DNA from: Anaerolineales bacterium
GTDB lineage: Bacteria; Chloroflexota; Anaerolineae; Anaerolineales; Villigracilaceae
Length of the DNA stretch: 64,000 nt
Assembly (NCBI GenBank): GCA_025056175.1
Contig: JANWWK010000014.1
Location: forward strand, 1 to 64,000
Direction: 5' to 3'
The notes beneath the pieces are model-generated. The model searched no databases. It was not told the DNA's origin and worked only from the letters and a program-made list of their open reading frames with translations. The position numbers and the translations under genes were made by a program. This document shows positions 18,911-26,680 of this stretch, piece after piece; within the stretch, counting starts at the first letter, position 1; each line of letters opens with the position of its first letter.

Positions 18911-20692
18911 TCAGGCGGCTTGTTCTTTTTGCCGTTCGCGGGCGTGATGTAACAAATCGGCGGCTTCTTCGGTCAGTGGAATGAAAACCTGAATGCGCGT
19001 GCCGCGTCCGGGGGCCGAGTCAATGTTCAGCAGACCATTTACCAGTTCTGTGCGTTCGCGCAGGTTGACCATGCCGAGACTGCCGCGCTTGTCATACGAT
19101 TTCAGCGTGGCATTCACATCGAAGCCGACTCCATCATCGGCAATTTCCAGTTGGGCAATATCGGGTTGTTGGCGCAATGGGTTCAGGCGCACCCAAATAT
19201 GGGCGGCCTGTGCGTGCTTGCGGGCATTGTTCACGGCTTCTTCGGCAATGTAAAAGATGACGCCGCTCTTGCCCATTTCCAATTGCTCGGTCAGTTTATC
19301 ATCTACCTGAATGATGACTTCCTGCCCGTAGGTTTCTTTCATCTTGTCAGCCATTGCCTGCAAAGCGGCCTTCAGCCCTTGCGATTCCAACACCAGCGGG
19401 CGCAAAGTGAAAAGCATGTGGCGAATTTCTTTGGTGGTACGCCGTGCCAGGTCTTCGATTTTTTCCAGCTCTTCTTTGGCGGCTGCCGGGTCACGGTCAA
19501 TCATACGCCGCGCCAGGTTGACGCGCATCGCCATTGCTGCCACCGATTGGGTGGGACCGTCGTGCAAGTCGCGTGCCAGTTTTTTGCGGGCTTCTTCTTG
19601 CACTTCGGTAATGCGTTCTTTTTCGTCTGCCAGGTCCTGGTAGAGCCGGGCATTTTGAATGGCGATGACGGCCTGCCGTCCGATAATTCCCAGCACATCG
19701 GCGCGGTCACGGGTAAAGTAGTTGGGTTCGGGGTGTCCGAAAATCATCACCCCATAAACGTTGAAGCCGCTGCGCAGTGGGAAGCAATACACCGATTTGC
19801 ACACCGATAACCCCACCAGCCGCCCCAGCTCGGGGTCGTTCGTCACCCCACCTACGGTGATGGGGTCGCCTTCTTCGATGACTTTGGCCAGCAGACCGGT
19901 TTTGGCTGGAAACGTCGCGCGCATATCGGCTTGTGTAAAGCGCCGCGCTGAACCGATGACCAGCTCTTCTCCGTGAAAGAGCAGAACAGCACTCACAATG
20001 CGGTCTTCTTCTGGCGGTGAAGGTGTTTCGGGGTCGGTCTCTTCCACGTGTAACGCATTGACGCTCAAATCGAGCGCGCTATCCAGCACCCGCCGGTAAC
20101 TCAGCGTGCTGGTGAGCGCTGAAGAGAGATTGTAAATGGCCCGCAAACGGTCTTTTTCGATTTTTTGTTGTCGTTCACGCGCTGCAATCTGCTTTTTGCG
20201 TTCTTCTTGCCAGTGTTTATATAACTGCTGGCTGGTAAACCCAAACACGCCGCCCAGGAGCAGCGTCAGCACAATTCCAATGCTTGTGGTTGTCCATTCT
20301 CCAGTCCATGCCCCACCCGCCGCCTGAACCAGGGCCATGAACAGCGCAGAGAGGATGCCTCCCCTGAAGTTATAGTAGAAACTGCTGCTCATGAGCGGAA
20401 TCATGACCACCCATGCTGCCGGTCCCAGGAAGTTACCTTCGAGCAGGAAGAAGGCTACGGCAAATGCCAGGTCGAAACCTGTACTCACGCCGCGATGATT
20501 CTGGAAACGCCGATTTTGAGCCGCCATCCATGACAGGAACAGATTCCATCCCGTTATGCCTATCAGCAGCAGGGTGTTAAGGGAAAGCAGTTTATTGCTG
20601 GTGGCAACGGAGAGGGTCAGGCCTACCAGGATAAACCAGCGCAAAGACACGACATACCAGTCTGTAACGAAAGGAGCATCAGCGCGTTTCAT
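18911..20692 (-). CDS. Membrane sensor histidine kinase with GAF domain (NarL-type partner expected)
   Basis: About 593 residues. N-terminal block of five to six membrane helices (about 10-170), a linker coiled coil rich in Arg/Lys/Gln, a GAF domain (about 200-360, with YCFPLRSGFNVYGVMIFG), then the HisKA_3 dimerisation domain with phospho-acceptor His in LARDLHDGPTQSVAAMAMR, N-box EEAVNNARKHA, and G-boxes DDGVGFDV and GSLGMVNLRER. This architecture pairs with NarL/LuxR-type response regulators, but none is adjacent, so the kinase is an orphan here. The start is uncertain: ATG 20692 is used, while in-frame ATGs at 20707 and 20731 are possible. Confidence 0.9.
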   Translation of the reverse strand: MKRADAPFVTDWYVVSLRWFILVGLTLSVATSNKLLSLNTLLLIGITGWNLFLSWMAAQNRRFQNHRGVSTGFDLAFAVAFFLLEGNFLGPAAWVVMIPLMSSSFYYNFRGGILSALFMALVQAAGGAWTGEWTTTSIGIVLTLLLGGVFGFTSQQLYKHWQEERKKQIAARERQQKIEKDRLRAIYNLSSALTSTLSYRRVLDSALDLSVNALHVEETDPETPSPPEEDRIVSAVLLFHGEELVIGSARRFTQADMRATFPAKTGLLAKVIEEGDPITVGGVTNDPELGRLVGLSVCKSVYCFPLRSGFNVYGVMIFGHPEPNYFTRDRADVLGIIGRQAVIAIQNARLYQDLADEKERITEVQEEARKKLARDLHDGPTQSVAAMAMRVNLARRMIDRDPAAAKEELEKIEDLARRTTKEIRHMLFTLRPLVLESQGLKAALQAMADKMKETYGQEVIIQVDDKLTEQLEMGKSGVIFYIAEEAVNNARKHAQAAHIWVRLNPLRQQPDIAQLEIADDGVGFDVNATLKSYDKRGSLGMVNLRERTELVNGLLNIDSAPGRGTRIQVFIPLTEEAADLLHHARERQKEQAA

Positions 20693-20838
20693 ATCGCCTA
20701 TAATCATAACGCATCTTTGCGCTGCGCGCATGAAATTCTCATTTCTTATTAAAATTGATAGGAGACCTTGCAATTCCCAGGGCGGCCCTGCAGCAACGCT
20801 CTGCCCACCTGTTGCACGTCAGATTCCGGATTCCGCAT

Positions 20839-20844
20839 TAAAAT
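20839..20844 (+). promoter_or_regulatory. -10 element just ahead of the helicase-associated-domain gene
   Basis: TAAAAT ends 6 nt before ATG 20851, and no ribosome site is present between them. If it is used, transcription would start at about the A of the start codon, giving a leaderless mRNA. The -35 is not clear. Two GATTC (GANTC) sites lie at 20822-20826 and 20829-20833. Confidence 0.45.
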
Positions 20845-20850
20845 CACTGC

Positions 20851-22713
20851 ATGCCTTCTCTTGCTCAAACCCTTCCGGCGAACGACCTGGGCTTTTTGCG
20901 TATCGCTGCCTCCTTGTGGGGCATCGAGTTGACTTCCAATGCACCTGCACAGGCAGCGTTAGAACTGGCCGAAGCCATGCTCGATGCCGAGTTGATGGAA
21001 GAAGTGCTGGCTACCTTGCCAGATGCCGCGCGTGAAGCCCTGGCTGCTCTGTTTGGCGCGGGTGGACGCCTGCCCTGGCCGCAATTTGCCCGCCGCTTTG
21101 GCGACCTGCGTGAAATGGGGCCTGCGCGGCGTGACCGCGAACAGCCGTATGCCCGTCCCAACTCTGCGGCTGAAACGCTCTACTACCGCGCGCTCATTGG
21201 TAAAGCGTTCTTCGATACGCCCAACGGCCCTCAAGAATTTGCCTTCATCCCCGATGACCTGCTGCAAGCGTTGGAGTTCATCGGCTTTGCACCCGATGAA
21301 GCCCCTGCTGTGCCACCGCCGGCCAGACAACTCGCTGCTCCACCTGCGCCGAAATACACCGCCCCCAAAGAACCCCGCTACGCTGCGCTCGATGAGCCGG
21401 AATATGCCGATATTGACTCGTTGCTCTCGGACCAGGAATCAAACACGGTCGTCGTTCCTGCCGTCAGTGCAAAACTGCCTCCCGTTATCACACCGGGGGC
21501 GGGTCGTACACGTGAATCATCCCCGCTGACCGCCTCCGCAGGCAACAAAGACTCACCGCCCGGGCGCGCCGCTACCCCTTCTGAAAAAGCCCACCTGCGC
21601 CCGGCCAGTGACTACATTTTGGATGACCTGACAACGCTGCTGGCTGCTCTTCGTAGCGGCATCGAACCGCCGGCGATGGCAATACCCCTTGCTGTGCTGA
21701 CCGGCCTGGCCTCAGCCTCTGGTCTCGTGAGCGGCAATACCCTTCAACCAGAGGCCATCCGCACCTTTTTGGAAGCGCCCCGTGAAACCGCTCTGGCTGC
21801 GCTGGTAGAAGCCTGGCAGACGAGCGAGACTTTCAACGAACTGCGCCTGATGCCCGGACTCGTCTTTGAGGGCGTTTGGGAGAATCAACCGCTCGTCACG
21901 CGCGAGTTTCTACTTAATTTGCTGGAACCCATTCCCGAAGGCGTGTGGTGGAGCCTGTCTTCTTTCATCCGCGATGTCAAACAGCGATACCCCGATTTTC
22001 AACGCCCGGCCGGAGACTACGATACCTGGTTTATCAAACGTGCGTCCGATGGTCAATACCTGCGCGGTTTTGGCGCCTGGGACGAAGTAGATGGTGCGCT
22101 GATACGTTTCTTTTTCCAGATTTTGCACTGGCTGGGGCAAATAGACCTGGCCGCTCCCGATGAAACGGCTGCACCGACGGCTTTCCGCATTCTCAACGGT
22201 GAATTGCGCGAGACAAAACATGAAAATGCCCGGCCAGTTCTGGCCTCGAACGGCCTGCTCGTCATTCCACGCCTGGCGCCGCGCAGTCTACGCTATCAGG
22301 CGGCGCGCTTTTGCGAATGGCTTGCTTCACCCAATTCCGAAGAATACCGTTATCGCATCAGCGCAGCCTCGCTGCGGCGTGCCGCCGCACAGGGCCTCAA
22401 ACCGGGGCATCTGCTCGGTTTGCTGGCAAAACACACTGCCGGGCAAGTGCCTCCTGTGCTGGTGAAAGCCCTGCAACGCTGGGAGGCGCGCGGTACCGAA
22501 GCGCGCATCGAAACGTTGACCGTGCTAAAAGTCAGCCGCCCCGACGTGTTGGCCGAACTGCGCGCTTCTAAAGCCGCCCGCTTTTTGGGCGAAGTCATCG
22601 GTCCAACGGCGGTTGTCATTCAGCGTGGAGCCGAGGCCAGTGTGCTGACCGCTTTGGCCGAGTTGGGTCTGCTGGCCGAAGTGGACAGTAGCGCCGACTC
22701 GCCATCTTCCTGA
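20851..22713 (+). CDS. Protein with C-terminal helicase-associated (XPB/Ssl2 N-terminal-like) domain
   Basis: A 620-residue protein without a signal peptide. I see no Walker motifs, so it is not itself a helicase. The last part (about 540-620, RPDVLAELRASKAARFLGEV then TAVVIQRGAEASVLTALAEL) resembles the Helicase_C_3 domain found next to XPB-like helicases. The N-terminal 130 residues are helical with a winged-helix look, and residues 155-260 form a Pro/Ala-rich, probably disordered linker. This is the type often annotated as helicase-associated domain-containing protein; a DNA-repair or transcription link is inferred. No XPB homologue is in the window. Confidence 0.6.
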   Translation: MPSLAQTLPANDLGFLRIAASLWGIELTSNAPAQAALELAEAMLDAELMEEVLATLPDAAREALAALFGAGGRLPWPQFARRFGDLREMGPARRDREQPYARPNSAAETLYYRALIGKAFFDTPNGPQEFAFIPDDLLQALEFIGFAPDEAPAVPPPARQLAAPPAPKYTAPKEPRYAALDEPEYADIDSLLSDQESNTVVVPAVSAKLPPVITPGAGRTRESSPLTASAGNKDSPPGRAATPSEKAHLRPASDYILDDLTTLLAALRSGIEPPAMAIPLAVLTGLASASGLVSGNTLQPEAIRTFLEAPRETALAALVEAWQTSETFNELRLMPGLVFEGVWENQPLVTREFLLNLLEPIPEGVWWSLSSFIRDVKQRYPDFQRPAGDYDTWFIKRASDGQYLRGFGAWDEVDGALIRFFFQILHWLGQIDLAAPDETAAPTAFRILNGELRETKHENARPVLASNGLLVIPRLAPRSLRYQAARFCEWLASPNSEEYRYRISAASLRRAAAQGLKPGHLLGLLAKHTAGQVPPVLVKALQRWEARGTEARIETLTVLKVSRPDVLAELRASKAARFLGEVIGPTAVVIQRGAEASVLTALAELGLLAEVDSSADSPSS

Positions 22714-22784
22714 CCGGTTTTGGCGAAGAGGAACTGGCAAAAAGCCGCAAGGCAGGGTTAGCGCTGTCGTAGAGACGCCAGACG

Positions 22785-23147
22785 TCATTCCAAATCTGCG
22801 GTGATGTTCTCAAAATGTTTCAGGCGTGGAGGTAGACCGGGCGCGCCCTCAACAGCAATCGCATCACACTGCCACGTTTCGATACCGCGTTCGGCGGCAT
22901 AGTGACCCGCTGCGGCGCGCATGTGTCGGCGTTTTCGCAAAGTCAGCGCGTCTTCGGGCAGGCCATATACCCGCGAAGTACGCGCTTTGACTTCCACAAA
23001 CACCGTCACGCCCTCAATTTCCGCCACCAGGTCAATTTCTCCATACGGGGTGCGGACGTTCCGTTCCACAATCCGGTAGCCTTTTTTGCCAAGATAGGCA
23101 GCGGCCACCTCTTCGCCCCAATGCCCAATGCGCCGGTTGTGGTTCAT
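22785..23147 (-). CDS. YraN-family (UPF0102) nuclease-fold protein
   Basis: A 120-residue protein of the YraN family. The nuclease-like core is intact: GHWGEEVAAAYLGKKGYRIVERN, then the acidic GEIDLVAE and the VFVEVKAR motif of the restriction-endonuclease fold. Its cellular role is unknown; a Holliday-junction or repair nuclease is suggested by the fold. Its start codon shares one base with the stop of the upstream glycosyltransferase gene, so they are translationally coupled. Confidence 0.92.
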   Translation of the reverse strand: MNHNRRIGHWGEEVAAAYLGKKGYRIVERNVRTPYGEIDLVAEIEGVTVFVEVKARTSRVYGLPEDALTLRKRRHMRAAAGHYAAERGIETWQCDAIAVEGAPGLPPRLKHFENITADLE

Positions 23148-24343
23148 TAGCGGAATTTCTCCAGAAAACTGCGTAAACGAAATCCCACGCCGCGTTGCCG
23201 CGAGCGGCTTTGTTGGACGAGTTCTTCGTAATGGGAGAGCATTTCGGCGGTGGTGCGACGGATGTCGTAGCGTTGCGATTCGCGGCGCGCCTGTTCACCC
23301 ATCCGGCGGCGCAGGGGTTCTTCCAGGCAAAGGCGGGTCAATTTGGCTGTGAAGGCTGCCAGGTCTTCGCTGGAAAGCAGACCGGTGAAGCCATCGGTAA
23401 CGGTATCGCCTACCCCCACCGATTGAATTCCCATCACCGGCAGGCCGGCAGCCATCGCTTCAATGACTGAAAGCGGATGCACTTCGCTCACCGACGCGGT
23501 CACAAACAGGTCGCACATGGCCAGGTAATCGGGCAAGTCGTCATACGGAACGCGCCCGACGAAATGGATGCGCTCGCCACAGCCGCTTTCCTGTGCCTGC
23601 TCGGTCAGTTTCTCCCGTTCGGGACCGTCGCCTACCAGCAAGAGATGTGCCTTTGGCACGGCCTCGCACACGCCGCGAAAGGCTTTGAGCAGGAAAGGCA
23701 AATTCTTTTCTGGTGCCAGCCGCCCGGTGTAAACCAGCAACAGGTCGTCTGGTTTCAGGCCATACTGCTGACGTTGCATACGCCCGTTCGATTTGTAAAA
23801 ACGCTGCAATTCTACGCCATTGGGGACGATGGTGATGGGCGCGGTGACTTTGAAGCGCCGCAATACCGCCGCCATGCCCGGCGAGGGCGAGATAACCCTA
23901 TCTACTGCCGCACAGAAATCGGGCATGTAGGCTTCGAGCAAACTCTCGCTGATTTCCGCGGGGATGCCTGGCAGGTAGGTTTGGGCGTAAATATCGTAGC
24001 GGGTGTGGTTGGTGAACAGGATGGGGATGCCCAGCGGGCGGCAATAGCGCAGCGCCAGCCTGCCGCTTAAAAATGGATGATGGACATGCACAACATCCAT
24101 CGTTTGCAAGAGATGTTTGGCCCGGCGGCTGTATTGGAGCGAAAAATAGTAGCCTGTGTTCATTAATGGTAGGCCGGGCGAGCGGATAATGTGTGTCTCC
24201 TCATCGGGGTAATCTTCGTTCCCGAAGGTAAACACATAGACATCATGGCCGGCCTGTTCCAGATAACGCTTATTCAGCTCGATGTAATTTGTAATCCCGC
24301 TGATATGCGGTTTGTAGGCATCTGCCATCATGCCGATTCTCAT
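23147..24343 (-). CDS. Family 4 glycosyltransferase (glycolipid-synthase-like)
   Basis: GT-B glycosyltransferase of family GT4, 398 residues. N-terminal Rossmann half begins RIGMMADAYKPHISGITNY; the donor-binding half has YTGRLAPEKNLPFLLKAF, LLVGDGPER and the E-x7-E motif SEVHPLSVIEAMAAG. The acceptor-domain stretch TNHTRYDIYAQTYLP recalls diacylglycerol glucosyltransferases, so membrane glycolipid synthesis is a reasonable guess. GGAG lies 7 nt before ATG 24343. Coupled to yraN downstream. Confidence 0.88.
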   Translation of the reverse strand: MRIGMMADAYKPHISGITNYIELNKRYLEQAGHDVYVFTFGNEDYPDEETHIIRSPGLPLMNTGYYFSLQYSRRAKHLLQTMDVVHVHHPFLSGRLALRYCRPLGIPILFTNHTRYDIYAQTYLPGIPAEISESLLEAYMPDFCAAVDRVISPSPGMAAVLRRFKVTAPITIVPNGVELQRFYKSNGRMQRQQYGLKPDDLLLVYTGRLAPEKNLPFLLKAFRGVCEAVPKAHLLLVGDGPEREKLTEQAQESGCGERIHFVGRVPYDDLPDYLAMCDLFVTASVSEVHPLSVIEAMAAGLPVMGIQSVGVGDTVTDGFTGLLSSEDLAAFTAKLTRLCLEEPLRRRMGEQARRESQRYDIRRTTAEMLSHYEELVQQSRSRQRGVGFRLRSFLEKFR

Positions 24344-24494
24344 AAAATGCTCCGCAGGTGGGTTTTCCTATGCCCGGCTCTCTCCTGCTGGGAGAGGAGA
24401 GAAAAGTTTCCAAACGCTGTTTTTGTATCGAACCTTCACAAGGGTATCGTGTTCGGGCGCGTTTGTGGTGGGCAAACCCTTTTTGTAGGGGGGG

Positions 24495-25556
24495 TCATTG
24501 TTGTAAAAAGTGTTCCAGCGTCTCAAAGGTGTGTTTGAGGGCTTCGTGCCGGGCGCGGTAGATTTTTTCCTGCCCCCGCAGGGTAAGGTGAACCAGGCCA
24601 GAGCGCCGCAGTTCGGCCAGGTGATGGGTGACGGTGGGGGCGCGTAAGTTCAAACGGCGTGACAACTGCGAGGGGGTCAGCGATTCGCGCGCCAGATAGT
24701 TTAAAATTTTCAAGCGGGTGGGGTCGGCCAGGGCTTTGAGCGCACGCAACAGGGCCTCTGGTACCAGTTCGCCGGGGATGGCTGACATTTCTGCCGGGCG
24801 CGCACCGAACAGGAAGAGCAGCTCCGTTTCGTTCAGTTTTTCCAGCATCACCAGTGGTGTAGGCCAATAACTGGGGGCGATGATAATTTTCTGTGGCTGG
24901 AAATCTTGTTCCTCGAAGCGCACGCCCTGTGAGAGTTCGGTAACCAAATCGCTCACGCTCAGGGTCTGCGCCAGCGCGCGAGCGCGTTCCAGCCCGGCCT
25001 GCATCACCGGGCCAATGCGTTTTTCTTCCTCTTGAAAGAAGGCGCTGTGATACGCCTGCAAGGCAGATAGAAACCCCTGTCCGAAGGCTTCAGGGCGGCT
25101 CCACCAATCGAGATACCGCTGAAGCGCCTGAGGGCGCACCTCTCTGCGGCCTCCCCGTCGGCGCTCGCTCTCGAAAAGCTCCAAATCGGACTGCTTCCAG
25201 GAACCCCGCGTGGCAATCTCCAGGAGCGCCCGCGCCGTTTCGGATTGGGAACGGCGTTCAAGTTCAAACAGTTCGGCCATGCGGGTTTGTGCAGGCAGTT
25301 GCTGCAGAGTCTCCAGCAAGGTGACGGCATCTTTGGGCGGGGGCAATTTCCGTACCCATGCGAGCGGCCACCAGGAAAAGGGGATGATTTCCTCCAGCAG
25401 TTTGCGCTCGGTGGGTGGAATGCGCGAGCGAATGCCTGCAGCCCAGGAAGCGCGAATGCCGTAATACTCCGGGTCGTGCAAAACGTGCAGGCTGAGAAAG
25501 AACTCGTAGGCGGTGCCAAAATCCCAGTCAATCGTTGCGTTATCGAGCGAATTCAT
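24495..25556 (-). CDS. ArsR-type transcriptional regulator with long N-terminal sensor domain (DUF5937-like)
   Basis: A 353-residue protein whose last 90 residues are an ArsR-type winged helix (LKALADPTRLKILNYLARES, then TPSQLSRRLNLRAPTVTHHL and SGLVHLTLRGQEKIY). The first 250 residues (YEFFLSLHVLHDPEYYGIRA at the start) match the DUF5937 type found ahead of such DNA-binding domains; the ligand is unknown. There are no metal-binding cysteines typical of ArsR or SmtB. The start is ATG 25556, with GGAG 9 nt ahead; ATG 25562 would leave no spacer to that site. A palindrome overlaps its -10, so it probably represses itself. Confidence 0.85.
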   Translation of the reverse strand: MNSLDNATIDWDFGTAYEFFLSLHVLHDPEYYGIRASWAAGIRSRIPPTERKLLEEIIPFSWWPLAWVRKLPPPKDAVTLLETLQQLPAQTRMAELFELERRSQSETARALLEIATRGSWKQSDLELFESERRRGGRREVRPQALQRYLDWWSRPEAFGQGFLSALQAYHSAFFQEEEKRIGPVMQAGLERARALAQTLSVSDLVTELSQGVRFEEQDFQPQKIIIAPSYWPTPLVMLEKLNETELLFLFGARPAEMSAIPGELVPEALLRALKALADPTRLKILNYLARESLTPSQLSRRLNLRAPTVTHHLAELRRSGLVHLTLRGQEKIYRARHEALKHTFETLEHFLQQ

Positions 25557-25600
25557 ATCCATCTCCAGGTCGGGCCGGCGTGCCGGTTGGCGCAAGACAG

Positions 25601-25623
25601 AATTAGATGTTTGTCTAATTATA
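25601..25623 (-). promoter_or_regulatory. Palindromic operator overlapping the -10 of the ArsR-type gene
   Basis: Minus-strand -10 TATAAT (25618-25623) runs into the inverted repeat AATTAGACAAACATCTAATT (25601-25620; 7-bp arms, 6-bp centre), about 45 nt before ATG 25556. No convincing -35 is seen. The size and position fit an ArsR/SmtB-family operator, implying autoregulation. Confidence 0.7.
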
Positions 25624-25637
25624 CCTGTGCTTCGGCT

Positions 25638-26567
25638 TCAGGGCCGGGAAGGAGAGGCATCTGCTTTGAGCTGAAGATGCGGCGCAGCGTTCGTCTGCTT
25701 TAGCCGTTCTCGAATGTAGCGTACGACTTCTGCCGCCACATCGAAGCCGGTAGCGCGCTCGAAGCCCTCAAAATCGGGCTGACGGTTCACTTCCAGAATC
25801 ATCGGCTCACTGCCCTTCATGCGAAGGTCTACTGCTGTAATTTCGCGCCGCAGGGCGCGGGCGGCGGCTTCGGCCAGCGGCCCAAAGCCGGGAAATTCCT
25901 GCAAGGTGCGGGCGATGAACGTTCCACCCAACGAATGGTTGGTACGGAAATCTCCCGCCGGCGGGCGGCGGCTGACCATGACCGGCAGGGCGCGAAAGCC
26001 GATGACCAGCACGCGGTAATCTTCTTCGGCAGGTAGATATTCCTGCAACATCAGTTCGCCATACGTATAATGCCACAGGCGGCGGTGCAGTTGTTCCGTG
26101 CTGTGAATGAGATAGGTGTGTTCGCCCCGCGCGCCATGTACGCCCTTCAGGACGCACGGATAGCGCAACTGTTCGGCCAATGCTTCCACCTGACGCGGAT
26201 TGAACAGTTGCCAGGTGCGTGGGCAGGGCAGGCCATGCGCGGTCAGGACAAGCGTATCGTGCATTTTGCTGACGGCGTAGCCCTCGTCGGTCAGGCTCTG
26301 GTCAATGACGACCTTGCCCGCATCGCGGAACAGGCGCGCGACCGTCAACGCTTCGGAGATGTAAGGGTAAAAGGTGCGGACGACCAGTCCATCCCAGTGC
26401 TCCAGTAACGATTCGCCAAAAGCGCGCAAATTGGCGCGGCGCTCTTCGATGTCAAACTGAATATCGTGAATGTTGCAGACCAGCAAATCCAGCCCTTGCT
26501 GGCGGGCGGCTTCTTGCACCCGGCGCGTGGTATAGACTTCTTCCCATCCCAGCCAGACGACTTTCAT
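25638..26567 (-). CDS. RimK-like ATP-grasp ligase
   Basis: A 309-residue ATP-grasp enzyme of the RimK/LysX group, which joins an amine (often an amino acid) to a carboxylate with ATP. Seen are the N-terminal Rossmann-like domain, VSKMHDTLVLTAHGLPCPRTW, the ATP-clamp loop KGVHGARGEHTYLI, LMLQEYLP, and the metal-binding end MILEVNRQPDFEGFERATG. The LysW amino-carrier is not encoded nearby, so the target (peptide tail, protein or small molecule) is open. AGGAG precedes ATG 26567. Confidence 0.85.
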   Translation of the reverse strand: MKVVWLGWEEVYTTRRVQEAARQQGLDLLVCNIHDIQFDIEERRANLRAFGESLLEHWDGLVVRTFYPYISEALTVARLFRDAGKVVIDQSLTDEGYAVSKMHDTLVLTAHGLPCPRTWQLFNPRQVEALAEQLRYPCVLKGVHGARGEHTYLIHSTEQLHRRLWHYTYGELMLQEYLPAEEDYRVLVIGFRALPVMVSRRPPAGDFRTNHSLGGTFIARTLQEFPGFGPLAEAAARALRREITAVDLRMKGSEPMILEVNRQPDFEGFERATGFDVAAEVVRYIRERLKQTNAAPHLQLKADASPSRP

Positions 26568-26587
26568 TCATCACTCCTGGAGATTAG

Positions 26588-26613
26588 GAGTGCAGGAGAA
26601 ACCTCCTGCACTC
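26588..26613 (-). terminator. Hairpin between the GlyA-GcvT gene and the ATP-grasp gene
   Basis: Perfect 11-bp inverted repeat GAGTGCAGGAG/CTCCTGCACTC with a 4-nt loop. It lies between the 3' end of the upstream GlyA-GcvT gene (26681) and the ATP-grasp start (26567). No T-tract follows on the minus strand and the arm ends near the ribosome site, so it may be a weak terminator or a translation-modulating hairpin. Confidence 0.5.
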
Positions 26614-26680
26614 TCACACACAAGAAACCTTTTTGTCGCGCAGAACACGGTGGTTTGCGGGTTGGCTGTCATGCAGCGGT

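Noticed and set aside
24495-25556. Arsenic or metal resistance locus with the ArsR-type gene
   Set aside because: The regulator lacks the metal-binding Cys motif, and the ArsB-like transporter is over 20 kb away with no ars genes beside it.
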